From positions 2,003,322 through 2,067,321 of the forward strand of contig NC_058148.1 in the NCBI RefSeq assembly GCF_011075055.1: 64,000 nt of DNA. The letters are read 5' to 3'. Below the pieces are notes generated by a model. The model was not told where the DNA came from, searched no databases, and saw only the letters and a program-made list of their open reading frames with translations. Origin of the DNA: Mangifera indica. Its lineage: Eukaryota; Streptophyta; Magnoliopsida; Sapindales; Anacardiaceae. A program made the position numbers and the translations under genes. This document shows positions 33,175-43,538 of the stretch, one piece after another. Position 1 is the stretch's first letter. Each line of letters opens with the position of its first letter.

Positions 33175-33508
33175 TGATATGAAATGGTGGCATTCCACTT
33201 GTTAAAATTAAAAGAAGATTAGGCATTGCATTCATCGCCCAAGTTTTTGTTTATGACATTAAGAACAAAATATGTGTGGACACATTTAAGGTAATTAATG
33301 ACAAGTCAATATTTTGGGCATATAGGGTGGTGGATAATGCATATAAATACCCCCTTCCTTTTGTAATATGACCTTCTAAATTTACATAAGGTCTTACTCT
33401 CCTCTTAATTCTTCATTCACTTCAATTTTCTTTGCATAAATTTTACTCTTCTCTCAATTTTTAATTTAACCCAATTTTCCCTAAATTATTGTTATTACAT
33501 TCATAACT
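33175..33508 (+). repeat. 3' LTR of Copia A copy 1
   Basis: Aligns to 17447-17779 with scattered substitutions and is nearly identical to 62249-62582. Ends TTCATAACT before GTATAGATACC. Confidence 0.85.
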
Positions 33509-33582
33509 GTATAGATACCAACATGCTTTATTACTATTTTACATCAAATATATAGGAATCAAACTAATGAAAGATTGCAATG

Positions 33583-33604
33583 CTTTTTTTTTTGGTAAGT
33601 AAAT
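33583..33604 (-). mobile_element. 22-bp minimal LINE tail with target duplication
   Basis: CTTTTTTTTTTGGTAAGTAA plus AT lies between two perfect copies of ATTGCAATG (33574-33582 and 33605-33613). Read on the minus strand this is ATTTACTTACC plus an A-run, resembling the tails of the LINE fragments at 12182 and 15891. Also present in the duplicate near 62656-62678. Confidence 0.55.
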
Positions 33605-34199
33605 ATTGCAATGTTAACGCACATGACATCAATATTGTACAACGTGTGACTTACATTTTTTCGTCAAGGTACAAATTTTAAAACACTTTTTCACCCTAAA
33701 TCACAATTGTTCATCCAGAACGTAAGTCCATTAAAAGCCTAATGTAATAAGTGCAACACAGTAGTTTTACCATCCAAAATTTTAGAAAAAAAGTAGAAAT
33801 AATAACAATTCCAAACTCAAATAGTAATACTTTCAATTTTTATATATTAAGTGTAGAAATTCTACCTGCCACAACAGCCACCCATCCAAACTCAAGTTAA
33901 CTATACCTACAACCCACCAAAGCCAAACACATTGGACAAACTGAAACATGGATTTGGGTTGTTGACATGTGAGAATATGTTACTTTAAATTTAAATAGTA
34001 AATATTTGTCGATTCATCATATTTTAAGTGGGACATAGTTATTTGCCTATAATAATATAACAATAATTCTTAAATGTTGACCCTTTATTTTTAAATACGG
34101 GGGAGACTTTTAGACATAATGAATACGACAAACTTTTTGCAAATAGAGTGTTCTATCTCAACGTTCTCTTTTTCAATATTTGTAATGCTACGGTCTCTA

Positions 34200-34335
34200 A
34201 TTTTTAGGTTTAATTGAGTATTTAAATAATATATTATAATATAATTAAATTTTATTTTATTTTTAATTCAAAATTATCTAATTATATAATAATATATTAT
34301 TAAAAATCTAATTAAATACTCAAAACTGAGTATAA
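34200..34335. mobile_element. AT-rich foldback MITE
   Basis: The left arm TTAATTGAGTATTTAAATAA and the right arm TCTAATTAAATACTCAAAAC are inverted copies, continuing through ATAATATATTAT on both sides of a short spacer. The sequence could form a long hairpin. Repeated at about 63270-63410. Confidence 0.6.
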
Positions 34336-34468
34336 ATAATTTTATTGCTCTCAATATATGTAATCTTTACGTAGATCTCTTGTCAACAATCTTAGCTAAC
34401 TATATTTCAGCTTGTCCACATAAAAAGAATGATAATATAATATAGAATGTTCGATTTATATCTTGACC

Positions 34469-34840
34469 CCGTGTTTGAAAACTTTGATGGACTGATTAAA
34501 TTGGTTTGACAAGGGCCTTATAGTCATTGTAGTTTGGGTTAACTCATCTAATTCAACTATGAGTTAATCCAACTAATTTGGCATCCACCATACCATCATA
34601 CCACAATTTTGTTTGATTATTCATTATTCTAATGTTTATCATTTGTTGATACTCAAATCAAATTCAATTTGATAAAGAACATGTATCAGACACCATCCAA
34701 TCATAATCTTCTTTGGTAAAATATTTTTCTATGGTTTATTTAATTTGTCAATAGTTTGATTGATAGCTCGACCTATCAAGATACATACCAGCCCTTTAAT
34801 TGAGTCAATCTTCAATCTTGATTTGAAACATTGATCTTAT
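34469..34840. mobile_element. Possible hAT-like non-autonomous fragment
   Basis: The start TGTTTGAAAACTTTGATGGA and the reverse-complemented end TGTTTCAAATCAAGATTGAA are related, with further weak similarity inward (GACTGATTAAA / GACTCAATTAAA). This resembles the ends of the element at 3461-4311. A target duplication was not determined. Confidence 0.4.
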
Positions 34841-35017
34841 TATGCACTCTGGTTCAACTTTTCTAATAGGGAAATTATAATAAATACCCATTTCACCCCT
34901 GTATTAAGCAAAAATGCCTATTTTTCTTATTTTTAAGCAAAAATGCCCATTTTTCCTATTCCTAACAAAAATACCCTAAACTTTTTTTAAAATACTAAAA
35001 TTACCCATCACCACATC

Positions 35018-35025
35018 TATATAAA
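35018..35025 (+). promoter_or_regulatory. Candidate TATA box of the MULE
   Basis: TATATAAA about 150 bp inside the MULE end, followed by pyrimidine-rich CCCTCTCACTCACTATTATC, as in plant core promoters. The transposase ATG is about 1.29 kb downstream, which requires an intron or a long leader. Confidence 0.45.
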
Positions 35026-35219
35026 CCCTCTCACTCACTATTATCGCACACACTTCTCATATCATTCAAACATTCACTCTCACTCTCATTTTTACTTAAT
35101 ATCAATTAGTACGGATTCGTTCAGAATGAAAAAGTTCGTATTTCTTAATTCGAATCGAAAAAAGTCAGATTGTGAAAAAAAGATATTTATACGAATCTTA
35201 ACTTAAAACTTAATTTTAT

Positions 35220-36236
35220 TTATTAAATTTAGTTTGTATGTCATGTAAAGGGGGCATTTGAATATTAGATAATAATATAGGGGTTAAATGAAATGTTAAA
35301 AAAATATGGGGGCATTTTGATATTACAATTTATATAAAGGATTTAAATAACATGTTAATAATAGATAGGTATATTTTGATACAAGACAACATACAAGGGT
35401 GTTAAATGAAATGTTAGGTAATTATAGGGGTAAAATGAAATATTATAAAAATATAACAGGTATTTTGATATTACATAATATATGAAGGATTTAAAGAATA
35501 CGTTAAGAATAGAAAGATGTATTTTGATACAAGACAACATAAAATGGTGTTAAATGAATGGTTAGATAATTATAGGGGGTTAAAAAATGTTAGAAAAAAT
35601 ATAGGGGTATTTTGATATTACTTAATATATGAAATATTTAAATAACATGCTAAGAATAAATAGATGCATTTTGATATAAAGAAACATACGAGGGTATTAA
35701 ATAAAATATTAGATAAGTATACGGGGCTAAAGAAATATTATAAAAATATGGAGGTATTTTGATATTAAACATTGTAAGAACATTTTAAATGAAATGTTAA
35801 AAATAGATAGTTACATTTTGATGCAAGATAACATACAAGGTTGTTAAATAAAATATTAGATAATTATAAAGGGTTAAATGAAATATTAGAAAAATATGGG
35901 GGTATTTTGATATTAGATATTGTAAGAATGTTTTAAATGAAATGTTAAAAGTAGATAGATGCATTTTGATACAAGATAACATACAAGGGTGTTAAATAAA
36001 ATGTTAGATAATTATAGAGGGTTAAATGAAATATTATAAAAATATAAAGGGTATTTTGATATTAAACATTGTAAAAACGTTTTAAATGGAATGTTACGAA
36101 TAGATCGATACATTTTGATACAAGATAACATATAAGGGCGTTACAAAAATGTTAAATAATTATAGGGGTTAAATGAAATATTAAAAAAATATAGAGGGTA
36201 TTTTGATATTAACATTGTAAGACTGTTTTAAATAGT
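35220..36236. repeat. ~147-bp tandem array, about 7 units, upstream of the MULE transposase
   Basis: The marker ATTTTGATATTA recurs at 35314, 35462, 35609, 35756, 35904, 36053 and 36200, giving steps of 148, 147, 147, 148, 149 and 147 bp. A second ATTTTGATACAAGA marker lies about 59 bp after each, so each unit is built from two related half-units. Units share AAATGTTAGATAATTATAGG and GGGTTAAATGAAATATTA. Short minus-strand frames that arise from it (e.g. 35355-35540, 35797-35982) are repeat by-products. Confidence 0.9.
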
Positions 36237-36286
36237 TATTACAAATTTTTTTGTTATAAATGATTAATGTTTTTCAAAAATTTGTC

Positions 36287-36293
36287 ATTGTAG
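36287..36293 (+). promoter_or_regulatory. Candidate 3' splice site of a 5' leader intron
   Basis: TTTTTCAAAAATTTGTCATTGTAG ends here, 14 bases before the transposase ATG at 36308. A T-rich tract followed by TTGTAG is a plausible plant acceptor. If used, the 147-bp array would be intronic. No donor was fixed. Confidence 0.35.
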
Positions 36294-36307
36294 GATTGAT
36301 AATTAAA

Positions 36308-36324
36308 ATGAATAGTTATGCATC
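36308..36324 (+). pseudogene. MULE transposase, first six codons before gypsy B
   Basis: ATG AAT AGT TAT GCA T.. encodes MNSYA. Joined to 45795 without the duplicated pentamer it continues MNSYALVRYQREWIQ in frame. That joins the two sides and shows where gypsy B entered. Confidence 0.75.
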
Positions 36325-38620
36325 TGTAACCTCTTCTAACTATTAGGTGTGTTACAGAAAATCGGCATGAGTTCCCCTATTTAGAGGGCCCGGGGAATTT
36401 TTTTCTCTATTTAATTATGCGCTGTAACACTCCCAATTAACAATTCACATAAACCAGTCCTACCAATCGATTGGATTTTCATCACATAATCATAATAAAT
36501 AAAATAAGTACATAATAATAACTATCATAAAAATTATCACCCACAGAAACTTTATAACCAATTTTCAAAACTAGTCATATATATATATATATATATTACA
36601 TATACATTATAACATTTAAGTCAACAAAATTATGGTGCCTTCCTCCCTTAGCCTCATGTCTCATTAGTGTTCCCCGAGAACCTTTACTGCATTTCTTTAC
36701 TTGTAAAATATTAAATTAAACGGAGTGAGCGACTATGGCTCAGTAAGAAAATCATACTCAACACTTAAAGCATTTTATACCAGTACTAATCTTTTCTAAT
36801 CTTTTCCATACTCAGCGTGTCTGAACTATTTACAACAAAATAATTGACACAGAACACGCATTTAACACGTATCATCATTCTTTTCTTTCACACATTTATT
36901 CCTTTCCTTATTATACAGATATGATTCACTCATTATGATTTATGCATGTATGAGTGTCATGACATTTCTATTTTCTGATCGTACATCTGTCTCAACTCTT
37001 TATCAGCCACACAGGCTTGTATGCATAATTCTAATGCAAATGACTTTCATAAAATATTTACTAATTTGTTTCTCTCTTTCTCATTGACTAGTCTAGACTA
37101 CATATGATAGTACTTGCAGTCACCATACAAAGTATAATTCTCTCTTACACGCATATTTTTTCTTTGCTGTCCACACTGTACAGCTAATATTTTTCTTTTC
37201 CTGTCCACACAGTACAGCTGATATTTTTCTTTGCTGTCCACACAGTGCTGTCCACACAGTACAGCTGATATTTTTTTCTTTGCTGTCCACACAGTACAGC
37301 TGGTTGTTCACACAGTACAACCGATTATTTTATTTGCTGTCCACATAGTACAGCTGATATTTTTTCTTTACTGTCCACACAGTACAGCTGGTTGTCCACA
37401 CAGTACAACCGATTATTTTATTTGCTGTCCACACAATACAACTCGCGTGTAAGGATTGTAAGTATGTTTTCTGCTTTCCTGTATCATATGAGTCATTATA
37501 AAACTAAAAATACTTGTTTTCCATTTTCTAAAAGCATGCATGACTTAGAAAATATTTTTCCTCTTTCTTTATTTTTTTCTAAATCATGCATATGTTATGA
37601 TTCCTCATGTATGCATATATAACCATAATATGAAATATGCGCATTTGTTATTTTCCCTTATTCTTTTCATTCCTTCTCAAACATCATGTTATTTTCACAT
37701 GCATTTATATATAAATATATATCATGTCTCAAATTAATTTCAATTATACAATATAGACTTAATATAAGGGTTATTTCACATAATATGCACATAATTAAAC
37801 AACATTAACCTATATCGCATAAAATGACATTTTTGCCCTTATGGCCAAAATTACCTTTTTACCCTTATGGCCAAAAATTACATCATGAATCCTAATGAAT
37901 TTCTTTATCCTTTTAAGCATAAATCATCTTAATTCTAATACCTTACACACTTATATAAGTAAAGGTTATTTAAATAACCTAACTCAACTTTACTTCAAGT
38001 ATATAAGTATGAAATTCTTACCTTTTTTTTGCTGATTTGGTGATTTAAGCTTATTCACCTTCTTTTCTTTTTCTTGGCAACCTTAATCAACCAAAAATAT
38101 ACTCATCCATCAAACTCCCAAATTTCACATATCTTAAAAATTAAATTTCTTACCTTAGAACTGATCAGAATTGACAGATCTACACTTTTTATAACTGGGG
38201 CCTCTGGAAATTAGGTGGTTTAACTAGATTTTTGGACGAATTTTGGTTAAGGGAAAAAGCTTAGCTAAAAAATAATGGAGTTCTCGGCAATAAGGAAGAA
38301 GATGAATAGATTATATATTTTATAAGCCTTTTGGACCATTTTGCCCTTAACCTTTTCCATAAATTACTATTTTATCCTTAGCCAATTACCAAAAACCCTT
38401 AGCACCACCATATAATTTCAAGTGTGCCCTTCAATTTTAATTCCCACTTTGTCCTTTGAATCTTTATAAAATGACCATTTTACCCCCTTTGAAAAATATT
38501 GCTCATTTAGTAGTTTTCTATAATTCTTTTGCAATTTCTTTACACAACAAGTTATAAAATCAACTCTAGGGGTAATTTTGGAAGTGGAGTTTACTGACAC
38601 ACCTGAATTCGGATGTTACA
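36325..38620 (-). repeat. 3' LTR of gypsy B
   Basis: 2296 bp. Includes a TA microsatellite (about 36574-36596) and a minisatellite of about ten CTGTCCACACAGTACAG units (37150-37455). Adjacent to the polypurine tract. Confidence 0.9.
37150..37455. repeat. CTGTCCACACAGTACAG minisatellite in LTR B (about 10 units)
   Basis: Units of roughly 25-37 bp: CTGTCCACACAGTACAGCTG followed by ATATTTTTTTCTTTG or GTTG linkers. Each core has CTGT and ACAG at its ends, so it is an interrupted palindrome. It generates overlapping minus-strand frames rich in CVDSKEK/YQLYCV repeats that are not genes. Confidence 0.9.
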
Positions 38621-38640
38621 TTTCTTCCCCCCTTAAAAGA
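38621..38640 (-). promoter_or_regulatory. Polypurine tract of gypsy B
   Basis: Minus-strand AAGGGGGGAAGAAA directly before TGTAACATCC, the LTR start on that strand. It is the expected priming site for plus-strand DNA. Confidence 0.85.
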
Positions 38641-38767
38641 ATTTCGTCCTCGAAATTTAAACAAATAAGTTGGGAAATCTCTCTCTCATTTGTTGCTCGA
38701 CCTACCATGTGGCTTCTTCCACCTTATGATTCCTCCATAATACTTTCACTAATGGAATTGTTTTATT

Positions 38768-40309
38768 TCAGAGCTCTTTTATTTTTTTGTCTAGTATCTG
38801 CACCGGTTGCTCCTCATAAGCTAAATCTTCTTTTAATTCCACATTATCTGATTTCAAGACATGTAAATGATTGCTAATGTACTTTCTCAATAAAGAAATA
38901 TGAAATACATTATGAACTCGATCCATACTAGGTGGAAGTGCAAGTCTATAAGCCACCTTGCCCACTCTTTCTAAAATTTCAAATGGGCCAATAAATCTTG
39001 GAGCAAGTTTCCCTTTTCTTCCAAATCTCATCACGTGCTTGTAAAGGGCTACTTTTACAAAAACTTTATCATCCGGTTGAAACTCTACTTCTTTCCTTTT
39101 CAAATCTGCATAACTCTTTTGTCTGTCCTGAGCTTGCTTCAATCTAGTCTTGATAATCTTTATATCTTCCACCATCCTTTGGGTTAACTCAGGCCCAAGA
39201 ACTTGACTCAAATCATCTCGCTCTCCTATGTCATCCCAATGTAATGGGGATCTACACTTTCGTCCATAAAGAGCCTCATATGGTGCCATTTTAATGGTGG
39301 ACTGGTAACTATTATTATATGCAAATTCTATCAATGGAACCATTTCATGCCAAGTCATTTTGTAATCTAAACAACAGGCCCTCAACATATCCTCTAGTAT
39401 TTGATTCACCCTCTCTGTTTGGCCATCTGTTTGAGGATGATATGCTGTGCTAAATGCCAGCCTAGTACCCAATGCTCTTTGTAAGCTACCCCAAAAAGCT
39501 GAAACAAATCTAGGGTCTCTATCCGACACAATAGTTTTGGGTACACCATGTAATCTCACAATCTCCCGTATATAAATCTGGGCCAATTGATCTGAAGCAA
39601 AACTATCTTTCACTAGAATAAAATGGGCCGATTTAGTCAATCTATCTACAATCACCCATAATGCATTATAGCCTTTTTGTACTCGAGGTAGGCCAATGAT
39701 GAAATCCATTGAAATATCTTCCCATTTCCATTCAGGAATACTAAGTGGGTGAAGCAAACCTGAAGGTCTCTGATGCTCGGCCTTGACCTGTTGACATACC
39801 AAGCACTTAGCTACATAGTCACCAATATCTTTCTTCATACCTATCCACCAATAAGTTTTCTTTAAATCCTGATACATCTTTACTCCCCCAGGGTGGGCAG
39901 TGTAAAGTGTATCATGTGCTTCACTCAAGATTTTCTTTCTCAATTCCAGATCTTGGGGAATACATACCCTGTTTCTGAACTTGAGCATTTCATCTATCAT
40001 TTGAAACTCAGTTGCTTTCCCTTCATATATCTGTTGACTTATTTTCTGGCACCATAAATCTTCTACTTGCTTCTCTTTTATTTCATTGAAGAGATTAGGT
40101 TGAATTTCCAATCTGGCCACTTGACTTCTTATCACCTCAATCTGTTCCCTCTGAAACTCATTTTGTAACTTTATCTGAATAGTGAGGTGAGCTATGGCAA
40201 TCTTTCTACTCAAGGCATCGGCTACCACATTTGCTTTACCCGGCTGATAATTAATATCACATTCATAATCTTTGACTAGCTCCAACCATCTCCTTTGTCT
40301 CATATTCAA
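38768..40309 (-). CDS. Gypsy B open segment: RNase H end, integrase, chromodomain start
   Basis: The longest integrase frame of the window (513 codons), beginning at an internal [11 protein letters not shown] of RNase H, so not a natural start. It holds the HHCC zinc-binding part (HDTLYTAHPGG... CLVCQQVK), the full DDE core (WEDISMDFIIG, SDRDPRFVSAF, DGQTERVNQIL), the [18 protein letters not shown] module and HNVFHISLLRKY. It ends at a premature stop before the conserved IPLVKVLWRNH. Part of the gag-pol pseudogene listed above. Confidence 0.9.
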   Translation of the reverse strand: MNMRQRRWLELVKDYECDINYQPGKANVVADALSRKIAIAHLTIQIKLQNEFQREQIEVIRSQVARLEIQPNLFNEIKEKQVEDLWCQKISQQIYEGKATEFQMIDEMLKFRNRVCIPQDLELRKKILSEAHDTLYTAHPGGVKMYQDLKKTYWWIGMKKDIGDYVAKCLVCQQVKAEHQRPSGLLHPLSIPEWKWEDISMDFIIGLPRVQKGYNALWVIVDRLTKSAHFILVKDSFASDQLAQIYIREIVRLHGVPKTIVSDRDPRFVSAFWGSLQRALGTRLAFSTAYHPQTDGQTERVNQILEDMLRACCLDYKMTWHEMVPLIEFAYNNSYQSTIKMAPYEALYGRKCRSPLHWDDIGERDDLSQVLGPELTQRMVEDIKIIKTRLKQAQDRQKSYADLKRKEVEFQPDDKVFVKVALYKHVMRFGRKGKLAPRFIGPFEILERVGKVAYRLALPPSMDRVHNVFHISLLRKYISNHLHVLKSDNVELKEDLAYEEQPVQILDKKIKEL

Positions 40310-41257
40310 GTCTTTCTAAAGTGAAGAAATATTTTAGACTTTTGTGGTCGGTGTAGATATTACATTTAACTCAATATAAATAATGCCTCCAAATTTTTAA
40401 AGCAAAAACCACTGCTGCTAACTCTAAATCATGGGTAGGGTAGCGTGTTTCATAATCTTTTAACTGCCGAGAGGCATACGCTATCACCTTACCCTTTTGC
40501 ATCAGCACGGCTCCCAAGCCATTATGTGAGGCATCGCAATAAATATCATAATCTACACCTTCCTCTGGTAATACTAAAATAGGAGCTGTAGTCAACCGCC
40601 TTTTTAGCTCTTGGAAACTCTTCTCACAAGCTTCAGTCCATAGAAAAGGAGTTCTTTATCTGGTAAGAGCTGTAAGTGGCTTGGCTAACTGGGCAAAACC
40701 TTGTACAAATCTTCTGTAATAGCCGGCTAGCCCTAAAAAGCTTCTAATCTCTTTCACAGTCTTCGGCCTCACCCATTCAAGTATTGTTTCTACTTTACTG
40801 GGGTCCACAACTATACCTTCCTTAGTAACCACATGTCCCAAAAATACTACTCGATCCAACCAGAATTCACACTTAGAGAATTTGGCATACAATTTCTTTT
40901 CTCTCAATCTTTGTAGCACAAATCTCAAGTGTTCGGTATGTTATTCTTCTAATCTAGAGTATATCAAGATATCATCAATAAATACCACCAGAAATTTGTC
41001 AAGGCAATCATGAAATACTCGATTCATTAAATCCATAAAGATTGCTGGAGCATTAGTCAATCCAAAGGGCATTACCACAAACTCGTAGTGCCCGTAGCGA
41101 GTCCGAAAAGCTGTCTTTGGAATATCTTGCTCTGTAATCCTTACCTGGTGATAACCCGACCTCAAGTCAATTTTGGAGAACACAAAAGCTCCTTTCAATT
41201 GATCAAATAAATCATCAATTCGAGACAACGGGTATTTATTCTTCATTGTCAGTTTAT

Positions 41258-42922
41258 TCAACTCTTGTAATCTATGCACATACGAAGCGACCCATCTTTC
41301 TTTTTGACAAATAGTATGGGTGCTCCCCAAGGAGAGTGGCTAGGTCTAATAAAACCCTTATCTAAAAGTTCTTGCAACTGTTTCTTTAATTCTTGTAATT
41401 CAGCTAGAGTCATTCGGTAAGGGGCTTTTGAAATTGGGGCTGAGCCAGGTTCTAACTCGATATTAAACTCCAACTCTCTTTCTGGAGGTAAACCTGGTAG
41501 CTCATCAGGAAAGACATCTAGGAAATCTTGTACTATTGGGACATTCTGAACACCCAATCTTTGAACATCATGCTCATGTACCACATAAGCTAAATATCCC
41601 GTACACCATTTTTTCAATAATTTTTGTGCTTTTACATTACTGATCATCATACTAGGCTGATGGCCCTCTCCAAAATTAAAGTAATCCCCATTATCAAGTT
41701 GGAATCGAGCTTTTTTCTTTCTACAGTCAATCTCAACTCCATATCTTTCTAAGAAATCCATGCCTAGGATAACATCAAAATCAGGCATATCAAAGACAAT
41801 CAAGTCCACCTTTAACTCGCTCCCATGTATCACTACCCTCTGGTCTTTTAACATCTTATCAGTAATCACACTCCCACCATCTGGCAACTCAATTCTAATG
41901 GAATGGGTAGATCTAACAGGCACTAAACCTACCCTTTCAATAACCCCTGGTGTAATAAAGGAGTGTGTAGCTCCTAAATCAATCAATACATATAAGGAAA
42001 CAGAGTGGAAAAAGAGCTGACCAGTAACTACAGATGGACTAGCCTCCGCCTGACTATGGGTAGCTATATAAACCCGTGCATTAGTACCTCTCCCTGGTTG
42101 CACTGGTGGAATTAGGCTTTGTGGTGGCTGTATCTGAACTGGCACTTCGGTACTTTGGCAATCTTTTGTTATATGCCTTGGTTGTCGACATCTATAACAA
42201 ATCACCTGTTTCTGTTGGTACCAACATTCCCCACTATGACGTCTCCCACAAATCTGACATTGGGGAATATTTTCTTTTCTAGGCTTCTTGTCACTCTTCC
42301 AGCCTTTTCTACTTGCTTTTGACTGAAATTTTCTTTTTCCTCTATTGTTTTTGAAACTGGAGCCAATTGAACTACCCCCTGATGTTGTAACTGGTGCAGA
42401 AATAGTCAATGAAGCAGGTAAAACTGACTGACTTGGCATCACTGTTTGGGGTATTGTCAATGATAGAGGTGTTGACATAGAAGGTGCATTCCTGGGTAGC
42501 TTATTAACATATACCTCCAACCTCAATGCTCTCTCCAATGCCTCTTCATAAGTTTGAGGAGGTTGAGGTCCAGCTAGCACATGCAAGGCTATCTTTGGTC
42601 TAAGGCCTTGAAGAAATCTGTCCAACCGGAGACTAGGGGTACTCACCATACCTGGAGCAAAACTGGCTAAGACATCAAAACGGGTAGAGTAATCCTTTAC
42701 TGAACCCTCTCCCTGCTGTAAAGAAATGAACTCTTGAACTTTGACTGCTACCACATCAGCTGTTCTATATTGGGCCTCAAATACCCTTCTAAAGTCTTTC
42801 CAGGTCATCAGATCCACATTTCTGGTTTCTTTAACTAGGTCCCACCATACGCGGGCCTCTCCCCTCATCAAGAAACTGGCATACCGAACTTTTTCTCTAT
42901 CAGTCATAGGAAATAAATCCAT
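41258..42922 (-). CDS. Gypsy B open segment: gag, protease, RT start
   Basis: 554 open codons beginning at an internal methionine of gag. Contains retrotransposon gag ([19 protein letters not shown] to YVNKLP), a Lys/Arg-rich linker, the CCHC knuckle, aspartic protease and the RT entry [17 protein letters not shown], where the frame is lost by a small indel. The next frame (40941-41330) continues with [18 protein letters not shown]. Part of the gag-pol pseudogene. Confidence 0.9.
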   Translation of the reverse strand: MDLFPMTDREKVRYASFLMRGEARVWWDLVKETRNVDLMTWKDFRRVFEAQYRTADVVAVKVQEFISLQQGEGSVKDYSTRFDVLASFAPGMVSTPSLRLDRFLQGLRPKIALHVLAGPQPPQTYEEALERALRLEVYVNKLPRNAPSMSTPLSLTIPQTVMPSQSVLPASLTISAPVTTSGGSSIGSSFKNNRGKRKFQSKASRKGWKSDKKPRKENIPQCQICGRRHSGECWYQQKQVICYRCRQPRHITKDCQSTEVPVQIQPPQSLIPPVQPGRGTNARVYIATHSQAEASPSVVTGQLFFHSVSLYVLIDLGATHSFITPGVIERVGLVPVRSTHSIRIELPDGGSVITDKMLKDQRVVIHGSELKVDLIVFDMPDFDVILGMDFLERYGVEIDCRKKKARFQLDNGDYFNFGEGHQPSMMISNVKAQKLLKKWCTGYLAYVVHEHDVQRLGVQNVPIVQDFLDVFPDELPGLPPERELEFNIELEPGSAPISKAPYRMTLAELQELKKQLQELLDKGFIRPSHSPWGAPILFVKKKDGSLRMCIDYKS

Positions 42923-43516
42923 AGTACTTTCTACCTGCTTGATTCAGTCATCAGCCACTAAAGGATCTTTAGTACCTTTGAATTCAGGAGGGGTATGCTG
43001 ATTAGGTAAAGAATAAATGGGCTCAAGTCGCCTTTGAGCTCTAATTTCTCCTCTCCCTTCATTCCTCATTTCATTTCTGATTTCTTTTATGACTTCCTCA
43101 CGAATCTCACTTCTAATCTCATCTCGGATGGTATCTTTGGCTATATTTTCAGGTGTGGGTCTATCTTGACTCTCAGTCAACAACTGACGAACTATATCTA
43201 TTATTTCTGCTAGCCCAAATCCTGAACCAACTGACGGGGTAGGGTTAGACGGTTCTCCCGTCTCTCTCTAAATACCCCTTCCACGACCCCGTCCTCGTCC
43301 TCGTCTTGTGGTACTCCTCATCTAATAACTGCATAAGTGTAATTACATAATATTCTATTATTTGAATACAGGTAAAGAAAACAACTTACTGCAATCGATT
43401 CTCGGGAGCTAATCTGTGAGACATGAGGGGCACCTATGCAATATTAGAATGCAAAACCATAGATATATTGTATTATATTACCACATATTATATTATATCT
43501 TCCTTTAAGCGCCCAA

Positions 43517-43538
43517 AATCGCGCTCTGATACCAAAAA
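43517..43538 (-). promoter_or_regulatory. Primer-binding site of gypsy B
   Basis: On the minus strand TGGTATCAGAGCGCGATTTT follows the 5' LTR end after a short A/T spacer. An exact TGGTATCAGAGC start marks initiator tRNA-Met priming. Confidence 0.9.

Larger units (their letters stand above)
17447..33508 (+). mobile_element. Copia A, copy 1, interrupted by solo LTR B and gypsy C
   Basis: LTRs at 17447-17779 and 33175-33508 start TGATATGAAATGG. A primer-binding-site-like TGTTATTAGCACGAATC follows the 5' LTR, and a purine tract (CCAAAGGAGAG) precedes the 3' LTR. Flanking pentamers atata and gtata match at four of five places. Gag, knuckle, protease, integrase, RT and RNase H follow in Copia order when the two gypsy insertions (19121-20551 and 23492-32041) are removed, leaving about 6.1 kb. 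All domains carry stops or lost catalytic residues. Confidence 0.85.
33509..34868. other. Flanking sequence, repeated almost unchanged at 62583-63944
   Basis: No gene seen. It carries small transposon pieces listed separately (a 22-bp LINE tail, an AT-rich foldback MITE and a hAT-like fragment). The whole 1.36 kb recurs at 62583 with only scattered substitutions, e.g. both begin GTATAGATACCAACATGC. Confidence 0.85.
38657..43321 (-). pseudogene. Gypsy B gag-pol polyprotein, nearly intact
   Basis: ATG at 43321 starts MRSTTRRGRGRGRGRG. Order: gag core (FKGTKDPLVADD..., [15 protein letters not shown]), CCHC knuckle [14 protein letters not shown], protease [14 protein letters not shown] (usual DSG reads DLG), [17 protein letters not shown] with FIDDILIYS loop, RNase [14 protein letters not shown], integrase zinc finger and core (SMDFIIGLP, IVSDRDPRF, QTERVNQ: D, D and E all present), and a C-terminal chromodomain split by a TGA (FHISLLRKY... 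then IPLVKVLWRNHKVEEATW). Breaks: stop near 42943, frameshift near 41262, stops near 40940 and 40655, stop and frameshift near 40310-40370, stop at about 38766. End TAA at 38657. Not translatable as one protein. Confidence 0.92.

Noticed and set aside
35355..35982. Repeated minus-strand peptides starting MLSCIK
   Set aside because: By-products of the ~147-bp tandem array; the frames are broken in most units.
35220..36236. CRISPR-like array of regularly spaced repeats
   Set aside because: The units are contiguous diverged 147-bp tandem repeats, not short repeats with unique spacers, and this is plant nuclear DNA.
37098..37452. Overlapping frames on both strands encoding repeated CVDSKEK or CPHSTA peptides
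   Set aside because: Products of the LTR B minisatellite; frame and length change with unit number between the two LTRs.
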